64,000 nt of DNA from Ciona savignyi (GCA_000149265.1 CH003383.1:279650-343649); one strand, 5' to 3'; positions 13,301 through 25,833 are shown, counted from the first letter of the stretch. Notes: generated by a model not told the origin, from the letters alone. Program-made: numbers and translations.

Positions 13301-16300
13301 GACACGTACAAACGGACGTTCCACGATGCAATCGCAAAGATGGGTGATGCAATCAACGTTGACACGGAGGGTGGACACATGGAGGGAGCTGTTGAGAGTA
13401 TTGTGGAGACGGTGGGTGCTCGGAAAGATTGTTTGTTTATGGATGTCGGTACTTAACGTGGGAATAGATTGGTTATCGGTGTTTGTAGTAAATCAATGAA
13501 TACAAACATATTTTTTATAGTGGGAATGTATATTTTTAATGTTATTTTTCTAATTCGGATATATTTTTATAGTTACACATTTTATAATACTATGTAGATA
13601 TTTTAAACAGGGCCTTGTAAGAATACAAACTATATGATGGATTTCTTTATAACTATTTAGAAAAATACCTATATTAAAAGGCCACTACAAAAGATAGCTT
13701 AGATATTTACTTTCTAATTATCGGCTTAATGCTGTATGGTTTTTACCACAGATTGTTCAGTGATTATTGTGTTTTAAAGTACACTTAACACTATTCCATT
13801 GTCTAAACTTTTGAAAAACAAGAGGAAAATTTCGAAAAACTTTGTTTTTCCACTTTATTTGAAGGCGAAAACAATGTGCCAAGACAACCTGCTGCACCAG
13901 AGCAAGATCCAAACTTTAGAAGACGCGTTAAACGCTCACAATTTGGAGATGAAAGCGAGTCGCGAAACCATTATGAGGCTGGTGGCCGAGGTGGGCAAGG
14001 AGCAGAAGAATGTCTCGGAGAACGCAAACCAGCTCGCCAGGTTACAAAGGGTCGGTTGAATTTCATTTATTGTAATATTAGTATACATGGCTGTTGTGGA
14101 TTACACTGTTAATGTTGGTAATTATTTTAATTTTTTTTGCATCTAAGTTATTGTTGAGTTCTGGCCTACTGTGTAGTTATACAATAATTTGCTTCTCAGG
14201 CTGTTTTATCTGTTTTTCTTCAAGCATTATATGTCATACAACCTATTAATTCACTGGGTTCAGACAATGTCTGCTAAGTGCTGTGTTCAAAACAGCATTA
14301 ATTTACATGGGTGAACATCTCGAATTTTATTTTTAAAGACATGGTTTATTCTTAGTTTAAATTGTTTCTTCTGCAGGATTTAGACGATNNNNNNNNNNNN
14401 NNNNNNNNNNNNNNNNNNNNNNNNNNNNNNNNNNNNNNNNNNNNNNNNNNNNNNNNNNNNNNNNNNNNNNNNNNNNNNNNNNNNNNNNAAAGAATTGATG
14501 CGAATGATAAGACATGGCATCTTCCAGAGATGAGCTTTCTCAGACATCAACCAAGGGTAAAAAATCCGTTTGTTTGTTTATAGTTTTTGTTATATTTCTC
14601 TAATCTTTTCTCTAATCATATTCAATCCTGCTGTGATTTACATGGCCAACTATGGGTTCTGCCCATCAGTTTGTACCCCTTGGTGGATGGATCACTAAAT
14701 AAAATTCTTAATTGGTTGGTGAGGTTTACCTTTAACACCTGGTTAGGTCTGATACAAGTTAATCAACGATATATCAAAAGGTTAAAAAGTCAATTCTTTT
14801 TTTTGCTAAGCACAAGCAATGTTGTTGTACTTTGTAAAGGAGACACAACTGCATGTTAGAACAAATTTGTAATTTTTCTTTAAACAGATAACAATGCTTA
14901 CTGATGATGTTAAAAGGCTGGAGTATGAAAGAAATTTAGCCAACAATGAATTTCAATCTTTTAAAAGTTCAATGTCAAAGGTGAGAAAATGTTTACTTTT
15001 TAATTATTTCTATGAGCTTAAATCCGATTTACTGATGTTAATAAAGGTTAGGCTTGCTGTTTATATTTCGAAATGTTGTGAAAGTTTTTATGTCTGTATA
15101 CAGTTTATATCGCAGTCCAAAAGATTAGTCTGGTGGGTTAGTGCGTCGCCTCAACACACTGCTATAGCCCCGATAACCCAACGGTGGGCGTAAGGTGATC
15201 TGATGATTGCTTGTGTGTTAACCCCCTTGGTTTTCCCGTTACAGGGATAAACATGAATATCCTACCCTATGTATTGACTATTGTCAGATTTTTCCGTAGC
15301 TATCATTAGTTATCTTATTATTTTTATTGTTGTTTTTTATCACATACGTTATGATAGCTACTTTTTGGTTAGACTAATGTTTTTAAAGCACCTTGACAAG
15401 TATATATATATAACCATATGTAAGCTTGCTTTACAAGAAACAATGCAATCAACAAAAGTAAAAAAATATTTTTTGTGTTCGTTAGATTCTAAGTGACCCA
15501 TATGTTGAAGTTGAACCCAGAGAAGACGCGATTAAAGATAGAATTAAACTCATGGTGTCTGCTGAACATGAGAAGAAAGCAGTAAGTGTCTCCATAAGCG
15601 ATATTTATAATATCTAACTGGTTTTGACTACATGGACTTTATGATTATATACTGGTTCTTCTTCAGTAACACAAGTTCTACTCAGTAACAACCACATATT
15701 TTCCACAGCACATTGATGTCCTTGAACAAAAGGTTTCCGACCTGAACAAAGAGTTGGAGAGGCAGTGCGGTCTCCACCATGAAACTGTACGACGGGCTAA
15801 GAAAGCGGAAAGTTACACGTTCCAAAACGAAAATCGACTGCGAGATTTGGAAGGGGAGTTGGCCTCTACTGAAGTACTGAGAGATACTCTGAGGAATGAG
15901 AAGAATAAGGTGCGACAAAAATCATTATGGTATCTGTAATTCAATCAATAAAACAGTTGCTAGGTGGTCGATTTTTGTGTCCCTGCAAATGCCACTTGAT
16001 GTCTCCTGATCGTAGTGGAATAATCAGATAAACTAAAACTAAAGAGCCTACCAGTAATACACAACACACGGTAATAGCTTCTTTGGGGATAATTTACCTG
16101 TTAATCATGTGATAGTGCAGCTGTGTTCTTAAATAATAAAAAACGGGCTTATTTAGCCTCTTCCACTAAAAGCTCCTTTTTCTTACTATCATACCAGTAA
16201 TATGTATACAGCTTTATGAAATAATAAACTACTTTTAATTTTTTTAACTTTTTTTATTTTTGAATCCTTCTTTCAGTACCTGAAGTTCCTGGAGCAGATG

Positions 16301-18491
16301 GCGGAGGCGATGCACATGGAAGACGTGGCGTTGGATCTCGGTTACGACCTCAACACTGATGTGCTGGTCGCACGTGCCATTCAACTGCAGAGGTTGGAGT
16401 CTGAGGAAGTTGTGGAGAAAACTTCAAACAACCACGTTTTGAGGAGAAAGGTGAGTTAAAAATACAGTCGTGGTAAAAAAACGGTATAATTAATGTTGAA
16501 TTGTAAAATGGGTAAAATGGGGTAAAGAATTCTGCTCCTCAGTTAAATTGCGGCGTTATTCGTAATGATTGGGCATCAAGCTTATATCACTCAGCATCAC
16601 ATCAATACGAGTTGCCCAGGAATCTCTATACTTGCCGCAATATCTTTAGAAATATCTATACAAAATGTCGGTATTGTATACCATGAACCAGCAAAATAAA
16701 ATCTCGGTTAGGAATTAATTAGACCGTCGACTGTCTAATTAAATAAAAATACTTCTGCCAAAGTCATAATCCACACATGCGTTAGCCGATGCATCGTTTT
16801 TTTTATAATCAAGTGCGTATGCTCACACTCACTATGAAGAAACAATCACCTGTTCGCCCACTTGCGTGTATGTGCACCCCGCTAAGGATGTAAAACATAA
16901 TTATTTTTCTCAATGTTTGCATAACAGGTTTTAGTAAGAAAGCTGCATGACCATAACCACGATTATGCTGGAACTATACAGTCTGCATGTGGTTATCTTA
17001 TTTTTAGTTACTTAAAAATCATCCCCTCATCAGGTAAAAGATTTAAAAGAGCAGGTGAAGAGCAAGGAGCTTCACATGGAGTTGCTGAGGAAGAAGATTG
17101 CGCAGTTGGAGGAGCGAGAACAAACCAGATCGGGTCTCGCTCTCGATCGGGATGATGCCATTGTGACAGTGCAGAAATTGCAACGGAAAGTGGAGAGACT
17201 GCAGCACGCGCTCGGCGATGAAAGAGTGAAGGTTACTCAGTTAAAAGCCCAACTTGCAGAGACCAATGAACTGAAGGTGAAAAATCTCTTTTTTTCGCGA
17301 AAACTTATTTTATTTAAAGATACTGTTGTTAATCTTTTGTGTTGGGAAAAAGTAAACACGAAGTTTTGTAAGAATATCACATAACCAAATGCAGCACAAC
17401 TTTCTGGTCGACAGGCCAACGCACTACTGCACATTGTTTCGTTCCTTTTTTTGCGTATAACACCGATTATATTTATAGGCGGTGACGCTCGAGCAAAGAC
17501 GCAAGATCGACGAGTTGGTGACCAGCGTCGGTAAGCTATCCACCACCAAGGACCGGCAGCGGCACAAGTTGTCCTCCTTGAAGCAGAGCTTGAAAGTAAA
17601 CGGCGAAGATGCGGACTTAAACCACCAGAGGTTGCGGACCCAACTAGACGCTGTGACTAATGACGTGAAATCCACGAAAACAGCTCTGGAGGAAGTCACA
17701 AGGAGAGAGAAACAGGTGAAAAATTTGTGACGGTTTAGTAACCTTTAGCAGTTTGGGATTTTTAATTCTAAATTAAATTTAATTAATTCATAAATTATTT
17801 CTTTCCCCCTCTCTCTTAATTAATGTTATTTCTCATTACATTGTGCCGTGTTTTAATGATTGCCGTATGCTGAATTGTTCGGTTTTCTTAGTAATAATAA
17901 TAATTATGTTGTATGTTCTTCTTTAACTTAAATGAAGGAAATAATAAACAAACTAAACCATTTAAACACATAAAACTAAAACATTAAAATCTTGTTAGTT
18001 GGTGGACTTCCGGGAAGTGGTCGCCCGTATGTTGGGTCTTGACGTCACAACCCTCGCTATCCCGGATTATGAGGTAATATCGCGACTTGAAAAGTTGATT
18101 CGCAACCATCATATCGGAACTGCTGCTACTGCGACCCTGGAACGGTCATTTGATGCACTTGATCCCAGGTATTTCTACTAATTGTGGAATGATTTGGGGT
18201 TAGCGGATCGAACAGTGCTTTTTTAACTTTATGTTGGTGAGGACTGTATTTACACCCGCCCATACTATTACCGGCAGCCAGTTACAAATGCTCTTGAAAC
18301 CCAACTAAGAGCATCCAACCCACTTCCTGCGCCACCACTTACCTTCACCGACCTTCCACAGGTTTAGACAAGGATACACTGAGGTGGACTACCAAAGGTC
18401 GAGATCTCCAACTCGATATGAGAGCAGAGCGCGAAGTCCGAGCCCTCGACGTCACCACCGTTCCCGTTCGCCGTCGCCACGACGATATTGA
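10367..18491 (+). CDS. CCDC170: coiled-coil protein, CCDC170-like
   Basis: Long coiled-coil protein, about 816 aa if the N gap is sized correctly. In vertebrates CCDC170 is tied to Golgi-associated microtubules and ciliated cells. Exons with matching phases: 10367-10486, 10821-10891, 11425-11467, 11930-12028, 12309-12419, 12635-12780, 13261-13411, 13865-14050, 14377-14556 (contains the N run), 14888-14980, 15486-15581, 15709-15909, 16277-16450, 17034-17276, 17479-17715, 17999-18168, 18362-18491. At 12780 and 14050 the donors (gtggat, gtcggt) are weak. Most exons are charged heptad-type helix. The C-terminal globular part (from LVDFREVVARMLGLDV, ending near DALDPR) is the best family match. 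The last exon is basic and RS-rich. The start is the first ATG after the acceptor at 10312. The family name is from memory of the C-terminal block, so a related coiled-coil family is possible; the gene structure itself is secure. A polyadenylation signal AATAAA is at 18752-18757. Confidence 0.6.
10741..10778 (-). repeat. degenerate arm of the 29.5-kb MITE family
   Basis: This intronic stretch matches the reverse complement of the extended left arm of the element at 29492-29637 at about 32 of 38 positions, including an unbroken AAGCGCTCCAAGCGATC. The other arm is not clear; a weak candidate starts near 10686 (CAGGGTA). Confidence 0.5.
11131..11184 (+). repeat. interspersed repeat, copy A
   Basis: An intronic stretch starting CATAAGCAATATTTATAATA that recurs in a later intron of the same gene (15593-15651). 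The two differ at a few bases and by a short indel. It contains no open frame; the origin of the repeat is unknown. Confidence 0.6.
11671..11721 (+). mobile_element. degenerate SINE fragment
   Basis: GCATCTGATGATTACCCATG and the following bases resemble the SINE body segment GGTGATCTGACGATTGCCCG and its downstream TGTTAA. It lies inside an intron of the CCDC170-like gene. Confidence 0.35.
14236..14303 (-). mobile_element. SINE fragment
   Basis: The plus-strand text (ACAACCTATTAATTCACTGG onward, through CAGACAATGTCTGCTAAGTG) closely follows the minus-oriented SINE at 60896-60969. It is a 5' and middle fragment in the intron just before the N gap. Confidence 0.55.
14389..14488. other. assembly gap (100 N)
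   Basis: Exactly 100 N, which is probably a default size rather than a measured one. The gap interrupts a coding exon of the CCDC170-like gene. Four codons (DLDD) precede it and 22 codons (RIDANDKTW...) follow it. With 100 N the exon 14377-14556 is 180 nt and stays in frame. Confidence 0.95.
15124..15270 (+). mobile_element. SINE copy with internal deletion
   Basis: Head TAGTCTGGTGGGTTAGTGCG, body CCCAACGGTGGGCGTAAGGTGATCTGATGATTGC, then a 3' tail ending ACAGGGATAAACATGAATAT. Head, body and tail all match the minus-strand copy at 60741-60985, but the middle part found in that copy is missing here. Located in an intron of the CCDC170-like gene. Confidence 0.7.
15593..15651 (+). repeat. interspersed repeat, copy B
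   Basis: Second copy of the element at 11131-11184: CATAAGCGATATTTATAATA, then a shared GACTACATGGA core and ATGATTATATA. It lies directly after a donor site in the CCDC170-like gene. Confidence 0.6.
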
Positions 18492-20905
18492 TGTCACAAC
18501 CGAACAATGAGCGCCAAGAAGCACAACCCCGAGATTGGTTGATTTATTTTAGGTTTAGTTTTAAATCGTGTCTTGTTGAATTCGGATTCTCGAAGTCCAC
18601 GAAATGTGTAACTAATGTCAAGCCTCTCCACATTCACCAATCGTGTCAAAATATTCATTCTGAGCGATTTTTGTTTTTGGGATGTTACTTTTTACACAAC
18701 ATGCTAACATTGATTGATTATCTATAATATAGGGAGCTAAAGAAATGATGTAATAAAAAACAGAACAGTTGACACTGGGAAAATATCAATTCAAGATATG
18801 TACCACACCCAAGATTTTTTTTTATCTATTTAATGTTACAAATATATGTTATGTAGGGACGATCTGTAAAATTTCAAATGTTTTTCACTGTTTAGAATGT
18901 ACTACCATGTTTATTATAAGAAGCATAATACTATGAAATATATAGTACGCCAAAGTTCTTGTTGAATTTAATATTCTCTTCGATAGTCAATCTAAAATTA
19001 TTTGCACATTTTACAATTCTTATAGTTCGTGTGTCACGCAGTATGCATATATCATTTTTTTAATATATTGTACACTTATCTCATATATCGTGTAAGATTT
19101 CACGAAGGTTTAACTCAGTAAAACAAACTAATTGGTCACATTAATATTTTTATATCATGAATAATTAAACAAAAACGGATTACGTTTTGATTTGAAATTG
19201 TGCCTTTAACTAATTTGTTACTTTCAACACCTCAAAAAACAGGTGCATTTACATTGTGTGTTAGACAAAAGTTTTCAGATTATTTAATAAGTACTTTGTA
19301 CTTTTGTAGCTTTTTAGCACTTAGCTGTGTTTTTTAATGTAATTTTATTGCACCCTCTTAGATCATAACTCAATAAATTCGTGAAAAATGAATTTAAAAT
19401 TACTTCGCTTTAAAAAAAGTTTACATTTACAGTATATATAGGATATACAAGTTTTCTCGTAGTGAACTGATTTTATAGAGAGATACGTCGGAAAAAATTA
19501 GAGAAGTCTACGCAAAAAAGTTAAATATTAATGTAAATCGGTAACGGACCGCATAGCTTTTTGGTTTGGTACGTTGCCTTTTAGCAGAACGGTTGTGGAT
19601 TCGAACATTTGCGCTACCCTGTGTTCCCCGCCAAAATAGGGTATAATAGCGGACATTGTCAGAACTTAATAAATTAAGACGGTGATAAACATGAATAATA
19701 ATCACATTATTACATGAAAGGTGATCATAAAGCCCACAGCAGCATCACCCATGGTGGAAGTCTCATTTTAGAATCTGACCAACGCCGCCCCCTCTTTCCC
19801 GACGGCTTTATACTTCTCCAATTAGCTCTTAAAATGCAACACACAGTGCCTTCCTGAGCAAACGTTTAGGAACACTCGTAAGTCACATTACGGGACCAAC
19901 AAACAGTCATGTGTGGCCAGTGTGGGTGAATGGCGTTGTTGATAGCGCCACCAATTATTATCTACAAGTGTCGTAATTTATTTGGTGTTAATACACAACC
20001 GTTGGTTAATGACTGGTAAGGCGATGGCAAACATTTTATTAACAGCGGGAAAATATTTAACTTACATTGATTTGGGTTAGGTGTTAAAACTTTATTAGTT
20101 CATAAAAGTAAACTGCTGGCACATATATATGTAATAAAGAAGTAAAGAACAAATCATTACTGTTTTCCGTGTCGCACATCGCCTACCCAATCACATGGTA
20201 ATCGTTGCGTATTACCATATCTTTTTTACGGATGATCGCTTTTTGTAACAGGGAGTTGACCGCTTTAATAAACAACACATGACAAGACGCTGTAGTAAAG
20301 TATTTGTATTATTCCACAAAACCAAAGATGGGACAGTAAGCAGAGTGTAAAATATTTTAATGTAGCATTTAGTTTAATGCAGTAACAATATAACAAGTAA
20401 TCGGTATAGTAACTTTGCGTAATAATCAAACACTAAAATAATATACTTTACAGTGCAATAATATAAGTTTATTTATTTCCCATCGTTTATTTTATTTACG
20501 GTAAGCCAGGTTAGTTGAAAGATAATTTTTTTAATAAAAATAATGATAGTATATTGTTATTATTCTTCGTTACCAGAATGTGTTTAGACATAAGATAAAT
20601 TTGTATAAGTTTTTCTTGATTATTTGTATTTTGAACTTAATAAATTATAGGTTTTTGAATAAGGGGCCAATAGACATATCCATTCTATATTAGGTTTGCT
20701 TCCTGGTGTTTGCAATTTATGTAAATTTGGATAAGTGAGTTTTATTAATAAAGTTTAAGCATGTTTTTGTCGAAAAAAGATGATTATTGATTAAACCAAA
20801 AGCATTATATCAGAGATAACAATAGTTTTATTTTACCGATTGTTCGCAGGTTTGCTTTCGGTGATTAATTTCTTGTAACTTTCTTACTTATTTTCATTTA
20901 ACAAA
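18492..20905. other. 3' flank of the CCDC170-like gene and 5' flank of flotillin-1
   Basis: No supported gene. The AATAAA at 18752-18757 is the nearest polyadenylation signal after the upstream stop; another is at 19372-19377. About 19780-20000 is richer in CpG than its surroundings and could hold the flotillin promoter. An acceptor-like TTCGCAG ends at 20849, 56 bp before the flotillin ATG, and could serve a 5' UTR exon or a trans-spliced leader. Confidence 0.5.
19556..19705 (+). mobile_element. possible degenerate tRNA-derived SINE
   Basis: A box B-like GGATTCGAAC (19597-19606) precedes a tail with GATAAACATGAATA (from about 19683), which is also the 3' end of the better SINE copies in this window. 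The middle does not align convincingly. Confidence 0.3.
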
Positions 20906-23901
20906 ATGGGATTTGAAACTTGTGGTCCGAACGAAGCTATGGTAGTGTCCGGGTGTGGGCACAGTCGCCCACTCATGGTTCCAGGTGGACGAGTGTGGAA
21001 ATGGCCAATCTTCCAGCAACTTCAACGTATCTCGCTCAATACCATGACCCTCAAGATCCACAGTAAAGAGGTCAATACATCCAAGGGTGTTCCCATCTCC
21101 TGCATTGGAGTTGCTCAGGTTAAAATTCAGGGCCAAAACCAAGATATGCTTGCAAATGCTTGTATGCAGTTTCTTGGAAAATCTGAGCATGAGATACACA
21201 ACATTGCTCTTGAAACACTGGAAGGTAAAGTTTGACATAAATCTGCAATATATTTTATATATATATATATGGTAGGCCTATGATTACATCAGGCAGTTTG
21301 TGTGCAATTACTTTTTCAGGTTTACCTGTTTACAATACAGATTTTTTTCATTACAACTTAAAACCAAAATACTGGTAATCCTCATTTTAAAATTGATTAT
21401 GTAAACTGAAACCAATATTTTTATTAACCTTAAAGGCCACCAAAGAGCTATTATGGGCAACATGACGGTGGAGGAAATCTACCAGGATCGAAAAAAGTTT
21501 GCGAAGCATGTTTTCGAGGTTGCTTCTTCTGATCTTATTCAGATGGGTATCACGGTGGTGTCTTATACATTGAAAGATGTGACTGACAATGAGGGGTAAG
21601 AATTGTGTTGAGTATTTGGTGCTGAATAATGTTAAATGGCCTAAAAACAATTAATGTGACCTCACCAGTACACATTAGTAGGTACCAGTATTTTGTATTG
21701 GACGGGGGGTAAACATGCATTATATATATCTTCAGTTTGTAGTAAGTATAATGTATATGATAAAGGAAAAAGCAATTTTTACTTATTTCCTGTGTTATCT
21801 TTACAAATAAAACAAAAGTTTATTTGGATATTAATTAATCAATTGACAATTTCTGATTTTAAAGTGCCAACAGCTTATTAAGATTAGATTCTTTCTTAAA
21901 AAGCAATGTGATGTAACTTGCATGAATATCCATCTTCACCACACACTGCTGATAAAAGAACGCACAAAATGCAGCTGTACACATGCACAGAGTACTTAAA
22001 AAATAGCTGTACTATAAAAACTAACCCCAAAATATGCCTATTGAATAGATACTAAATAGGCATACTACATAAGCAACAGCATGAACAAGCAATCAATATA
22101 CAACCCATTATCAACCGCACGCTCTCCTTAGATACCTTGCTGCATTGGGTCAAACTCGCACGGCTCAAATCCACCGTGACGCGAAGATCGGAGAAGCAGA
22201 GTCAAGAAGAGATGCCGGGATCAAAGAGGCCATTGCAAACCAGGATCGCATGAAAGTCAAGTATGAAAATGACACCGAAATCGCTAAAGCAAAGAGGGAT
22301 TATGACCTAAAAAAGGCTGCATATGATATTGAAGTAAGTGAATTGATATTAAATTATATGGCATTTTATCTTTATTCATATTTAAAAAATTATACAGTAT
22401 TACTCTTCGAGTACCATTTGTTGCCATTTAATCACCTTTGTAACTGTTTTTGTAAGGTCTAATTTCAGCAGGAAATGAATTAATTGCTTTCCGCTCAGTC
22501 GAGTATATTGAAAAGCCATATTACAATGCTTGCTGACATTGTGTGCTATTTCACTTCCACATACCCCCTACCTAAACATAAATGGTTTTTGTGAGTATAT
22601 ACTCTGTACACCAAGTTCATATTGTAGTGTATTACAAGCTGATGCTGTACAAACATTATATATAAATATATATATCATATGTATAAATTGTAAATTTTAA
22701 ATTTTATTAGATATATAATATTTCTTGTCTATAATAATAACCCTCCTAAATGTATAAAAAGCTTCATATACCATGCCCATTGTATAGGTCCAAACAAAGA
22801 AAGCAGAATCGGAGTTGGCATACGATCTCCAAGCTGCCATTTCGAAGCAAGCCATTAAGGAAGCTGAGATGCAGATTAAGATCGAGGAGCGAGCCAAGCA
22901 GATTCAAGTCCAGGATCAGGAAATTCTCAGGAGAGAGAAGGAACTAGAAGCACAAGTGAAGAAGCCAGCTGAAGCGGAAAAATACAGGTAAAGTTGATCA
23001 TTTCTTCATTTTTTGTTTTGAATTTAGAAAACATATATTTTTTTGCATTTTTTACTTGTTTGAGGCTTGAGGTGAATTATTTTTAACCTATGATGTTAAA
23101 AACATGCTTTATAGAGGTGTTTTATACATACATGCAAAATTATTAAATGGTAAACTTTTTTACTACTTGCGCAAAATGCCATCCAGGGTTTACTTTGGAC
23201 GATTTTTGATATAAATGCTTGATGCAATCATGTAGGAAGAAGTCAATATGAAGCCATTTGTTGTCTTGATTTTTCTCTTATAATTTTTTCAACATACATA
23301 ATTAGATTCATGGAACAAGATATTAAAAGAAACAAACCCAAACAAACAAGTTTATTGATTCAAACAACAGAATATGCGCCAAGCTGTTTTTGCTTGTTTA
23401 CGAAGAACATGTGTAATAGTTAGAACATCTTAAATACCATAAACTTACAACTGGTACCAGACTGTTATATACATATACATTTAAAGGATATTTTTCGATA
23501 GGATGGAGACAATCGCAGAGGCAGAGAGGAACAAGGTGGTTCTCGAAGCAGAGGCCGATGCTGAATCCATTAGAATGAAGGGAGAGGCTCAAGCGTTTGC
23601 AATCGAGGCTCGTGCCAAAGCGGAGGCGGAACAGATGGTGAAGAAAGCAGATGCGTGGAAGGATTATCAAGAAGCTGCCATGGTTGACATGGTTCTGAGC
23701 ACGCTGCCCAAGGTTGCTGCCGAGGTGGCTGCTCCACTTGCTACCACACGGAAGATCACAATGGTGTCAAGTGGAAAGGGAGATATAGGAGCTGCTAAAT
23801 TATCAGGGGAGGTGCTCGATGTTGTCGCAAAGTTGCCAGAGATGATAGAGAAGCTGACAGGAGTCGACATGTCAAAAGCAATGAAAGTCAAATCTCGTTG
23901 A
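20906..23901 (+). CDS. FLOT1: flotillin-1
   Basis: Scaffold protein of cholesterol-rich membrane microdomains; it forms hetero-oligomers with flotillin-2 on the inner face of the plasma membrane and endosomes. Five exons with consistent phases: 20906-21224, 21436-21595, 22132-22333, 22788-22987, 23502-23901, giving 426 aa against 427 in human. The start is the ATG opening [16 protein letters not shown], which aligns with the family N-terminus. The SPFH/PHB domain covers roughly residues 3-180 (blocks [42 protein letters not shown]). The flotillin coiled coil follows (about 185-330), with Glu-Ala repeats such as [20 protein letters not shown]. The C-terminus has the family block [20 protein letters not shown]. 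The palmitoylated Cys34 of the vertebrate protein is not present (the sequence there is WPIFQQ); Cys6 and Cys17 are. An AATAAA lies at 24521-24526. Confidence 0.97.
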
Positions 23902-25833
23902 AATATCTTACCTTACTAATACTAAAAAGACTAACCGACTAAAAGTGTTTGCATGATTTACAGTTCTTCTTCAAGTATATGTACCATATTGCAAGATCTG
24001 GATGTAAATACTTAAACCACTAGTGTACATATTTGCATAACCATGGCAATTTATTAAAAACTAGAAAACAGTGGTTATTTACCAACTTGCATAATATTTC
24101 TTGGAAAAGTAATAAGAACTGCATGGTGATGTACACTTGATATATAATGCATGTTTTAGTTGGTAAAACTAACCTTGCTTAAAATATTAGAATACAAGTG
24201 AATGGTAATGTGCCTTGAAAGGCCTTAAGTAACTTTATCTGTTTAAAAAGACAACAGTCTAGTATGTTGTATATTACTTTTAACTATTTGTTATATTTTA
24301 CTACTCAGCGATTTTATAAGTTTTAAACGCAGTAATCAATTCACAAATAACTACACGGCTTTTAATGTATTGGTACGGTGAAGTGAATTTAACTTTACCT
24401 GTTAGCTAAAAATATTTCTTGATGCAAGAATAGTAATTGAATTATTGCTGGTGCTCCTTGTCGTCCATACTTACACAATTTTGGATGTGCTATTCTTTGG
24501 GAAAGTGATAATTAAAAACAAATAAAATGTTTGATTGAGTATGCAAATTTTTTCACTCGTTTTCAAGCGTTTGTTTAAAAATACTTCACTTGCTTGAACT
24601 ATATTTGTAAATAAATATATATGTAACAGGTATTGCTGGTTGTTTAGATTGGTGGACAGTGGCCTTGCGATTTTTGTTGTGGATACTGTTGTCGCGAAAT
24701 TTTAAAGTAATAAAGATTGTGATAACTTGTGACAGTAATAAGGTCTTTAAGGAAAAGGCAAGCAAACTCTATCCTAGACATTTAATACGTTCACTAACAA
24801 CTAACAAGTTATGAGTCGGATTTCTGGAGAAACTAAAATATTGTAGTACGTTAACGTTTGCTGTCAATATTCGCAAGTTGGGTGGGTGGCGCTAATTCTA
24901 GCCTTAGCCGAAAGATTCAGTGTAGCAACAAGATTAATTGGCGCAATTCGTTTGTGCAGGTCCATGCCACCTGTGCTTGCCGCAGCTGTTAATTTCCACA
25001 AGTATACGATAATCATGTTAGTTGAGAGTTGCGATAACGATCACGTTAGGTTAATATAATTTAAATTTATACTGATGCATTCTTATTTTATAAATCAAAA
25101 CAATAAATATATTTTAAGACATTGCAGTTAATTTAGTTTTGGTTACGGATCCAAAACTTATCCTTGTAAAACATCTGGAAACACTGATGATCGGTAATAT
25201 ATTTCTAATATATAATCGCACTCTTAATTTAAAGACATCTCTAGAAACGTGAGCTTTTTGTTTTTTAAAGAGTTCCATTGTTTAACATGTAGGCACGCGC
25301 CACCGGTAATGATGTACTATATCAAAGCCATACAGATCCGTGTACTATTAATTCACTTTGATTTAGTCTTCCTCAGTAGTTCGGACTCGTTAATTTCAGG
25401 TAAACTGCAGGTTATCCACAGGAGTGAGAAAAATGTTGAATCGTTATAGCAATGCGTATAGAATTATCTTACGCCTAACTTTACTCGTTTTTATCCATTG
25501 TAGTGTTACCTAGTGTATTGAATATAATAGAGATGCTAAGATATACCGGTAGTTTGTGGACGTGGTTAATGTCTGGTTTTGATCCACCACCATTTGGTGA
25601 AAGGTTTGTTATGCTGTATGTACTTGGTATGTTGCCAGTTGATGATTAAGTGCTTATTTGATACAAATTAAAAGACAAAAATCTTCAATGTAGTACAGAA
25701 ATAAGCCTAATCGAGTTATCAATTTGCACTGTATATTTATTATGTCTTAATTAAATCATTCTTTTTTTGCATTGATCAATAATATTGTATAATTAGTTTG
25801 TAAAAATAGAATTTAGTCTGAAATTTCGACTGA
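23902..25833. other. flotillin-1 3' flank and upstream region of mL51
   Basis: The left part is strongly CpG-poor (0 CpG counted in 24001-24240) and ends in the flotillin polyadenylation signal. About 24840-25060 is a local CpG-containing patch. Further right, CATTGTAG ends at 25503 as a good acceptor, followed by a 38-codon open frame (25533-25649) that I cannot identify. No other gene is supported. Confidence 0.5.
24840..25060 (+). promoter_or_regulatory. candidate promoter for the mL51 / C19orf47 pair
   Basis: Within otherwise CpG-depleted DNA this patch keeps CpGs (for example GGTGGCGCTAA, TTGGCGCAATTCG, GCCGCAGCTG, GCGATAACGATCACG). That is how unmethylated promoters look in mosaically methylated genomes. 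It is the only such patch between flotillin-1 and C19orf47. Assignment is by composition and position only. Confidence 0.35.

Noticed and set aside
16717-16743. Short palindrome TTAGACcgtcgactGTCTAA
   Set aside because: About 10-bp arms with a small loop in an intron; no duplications or related copies, so it is too weak to call an element.
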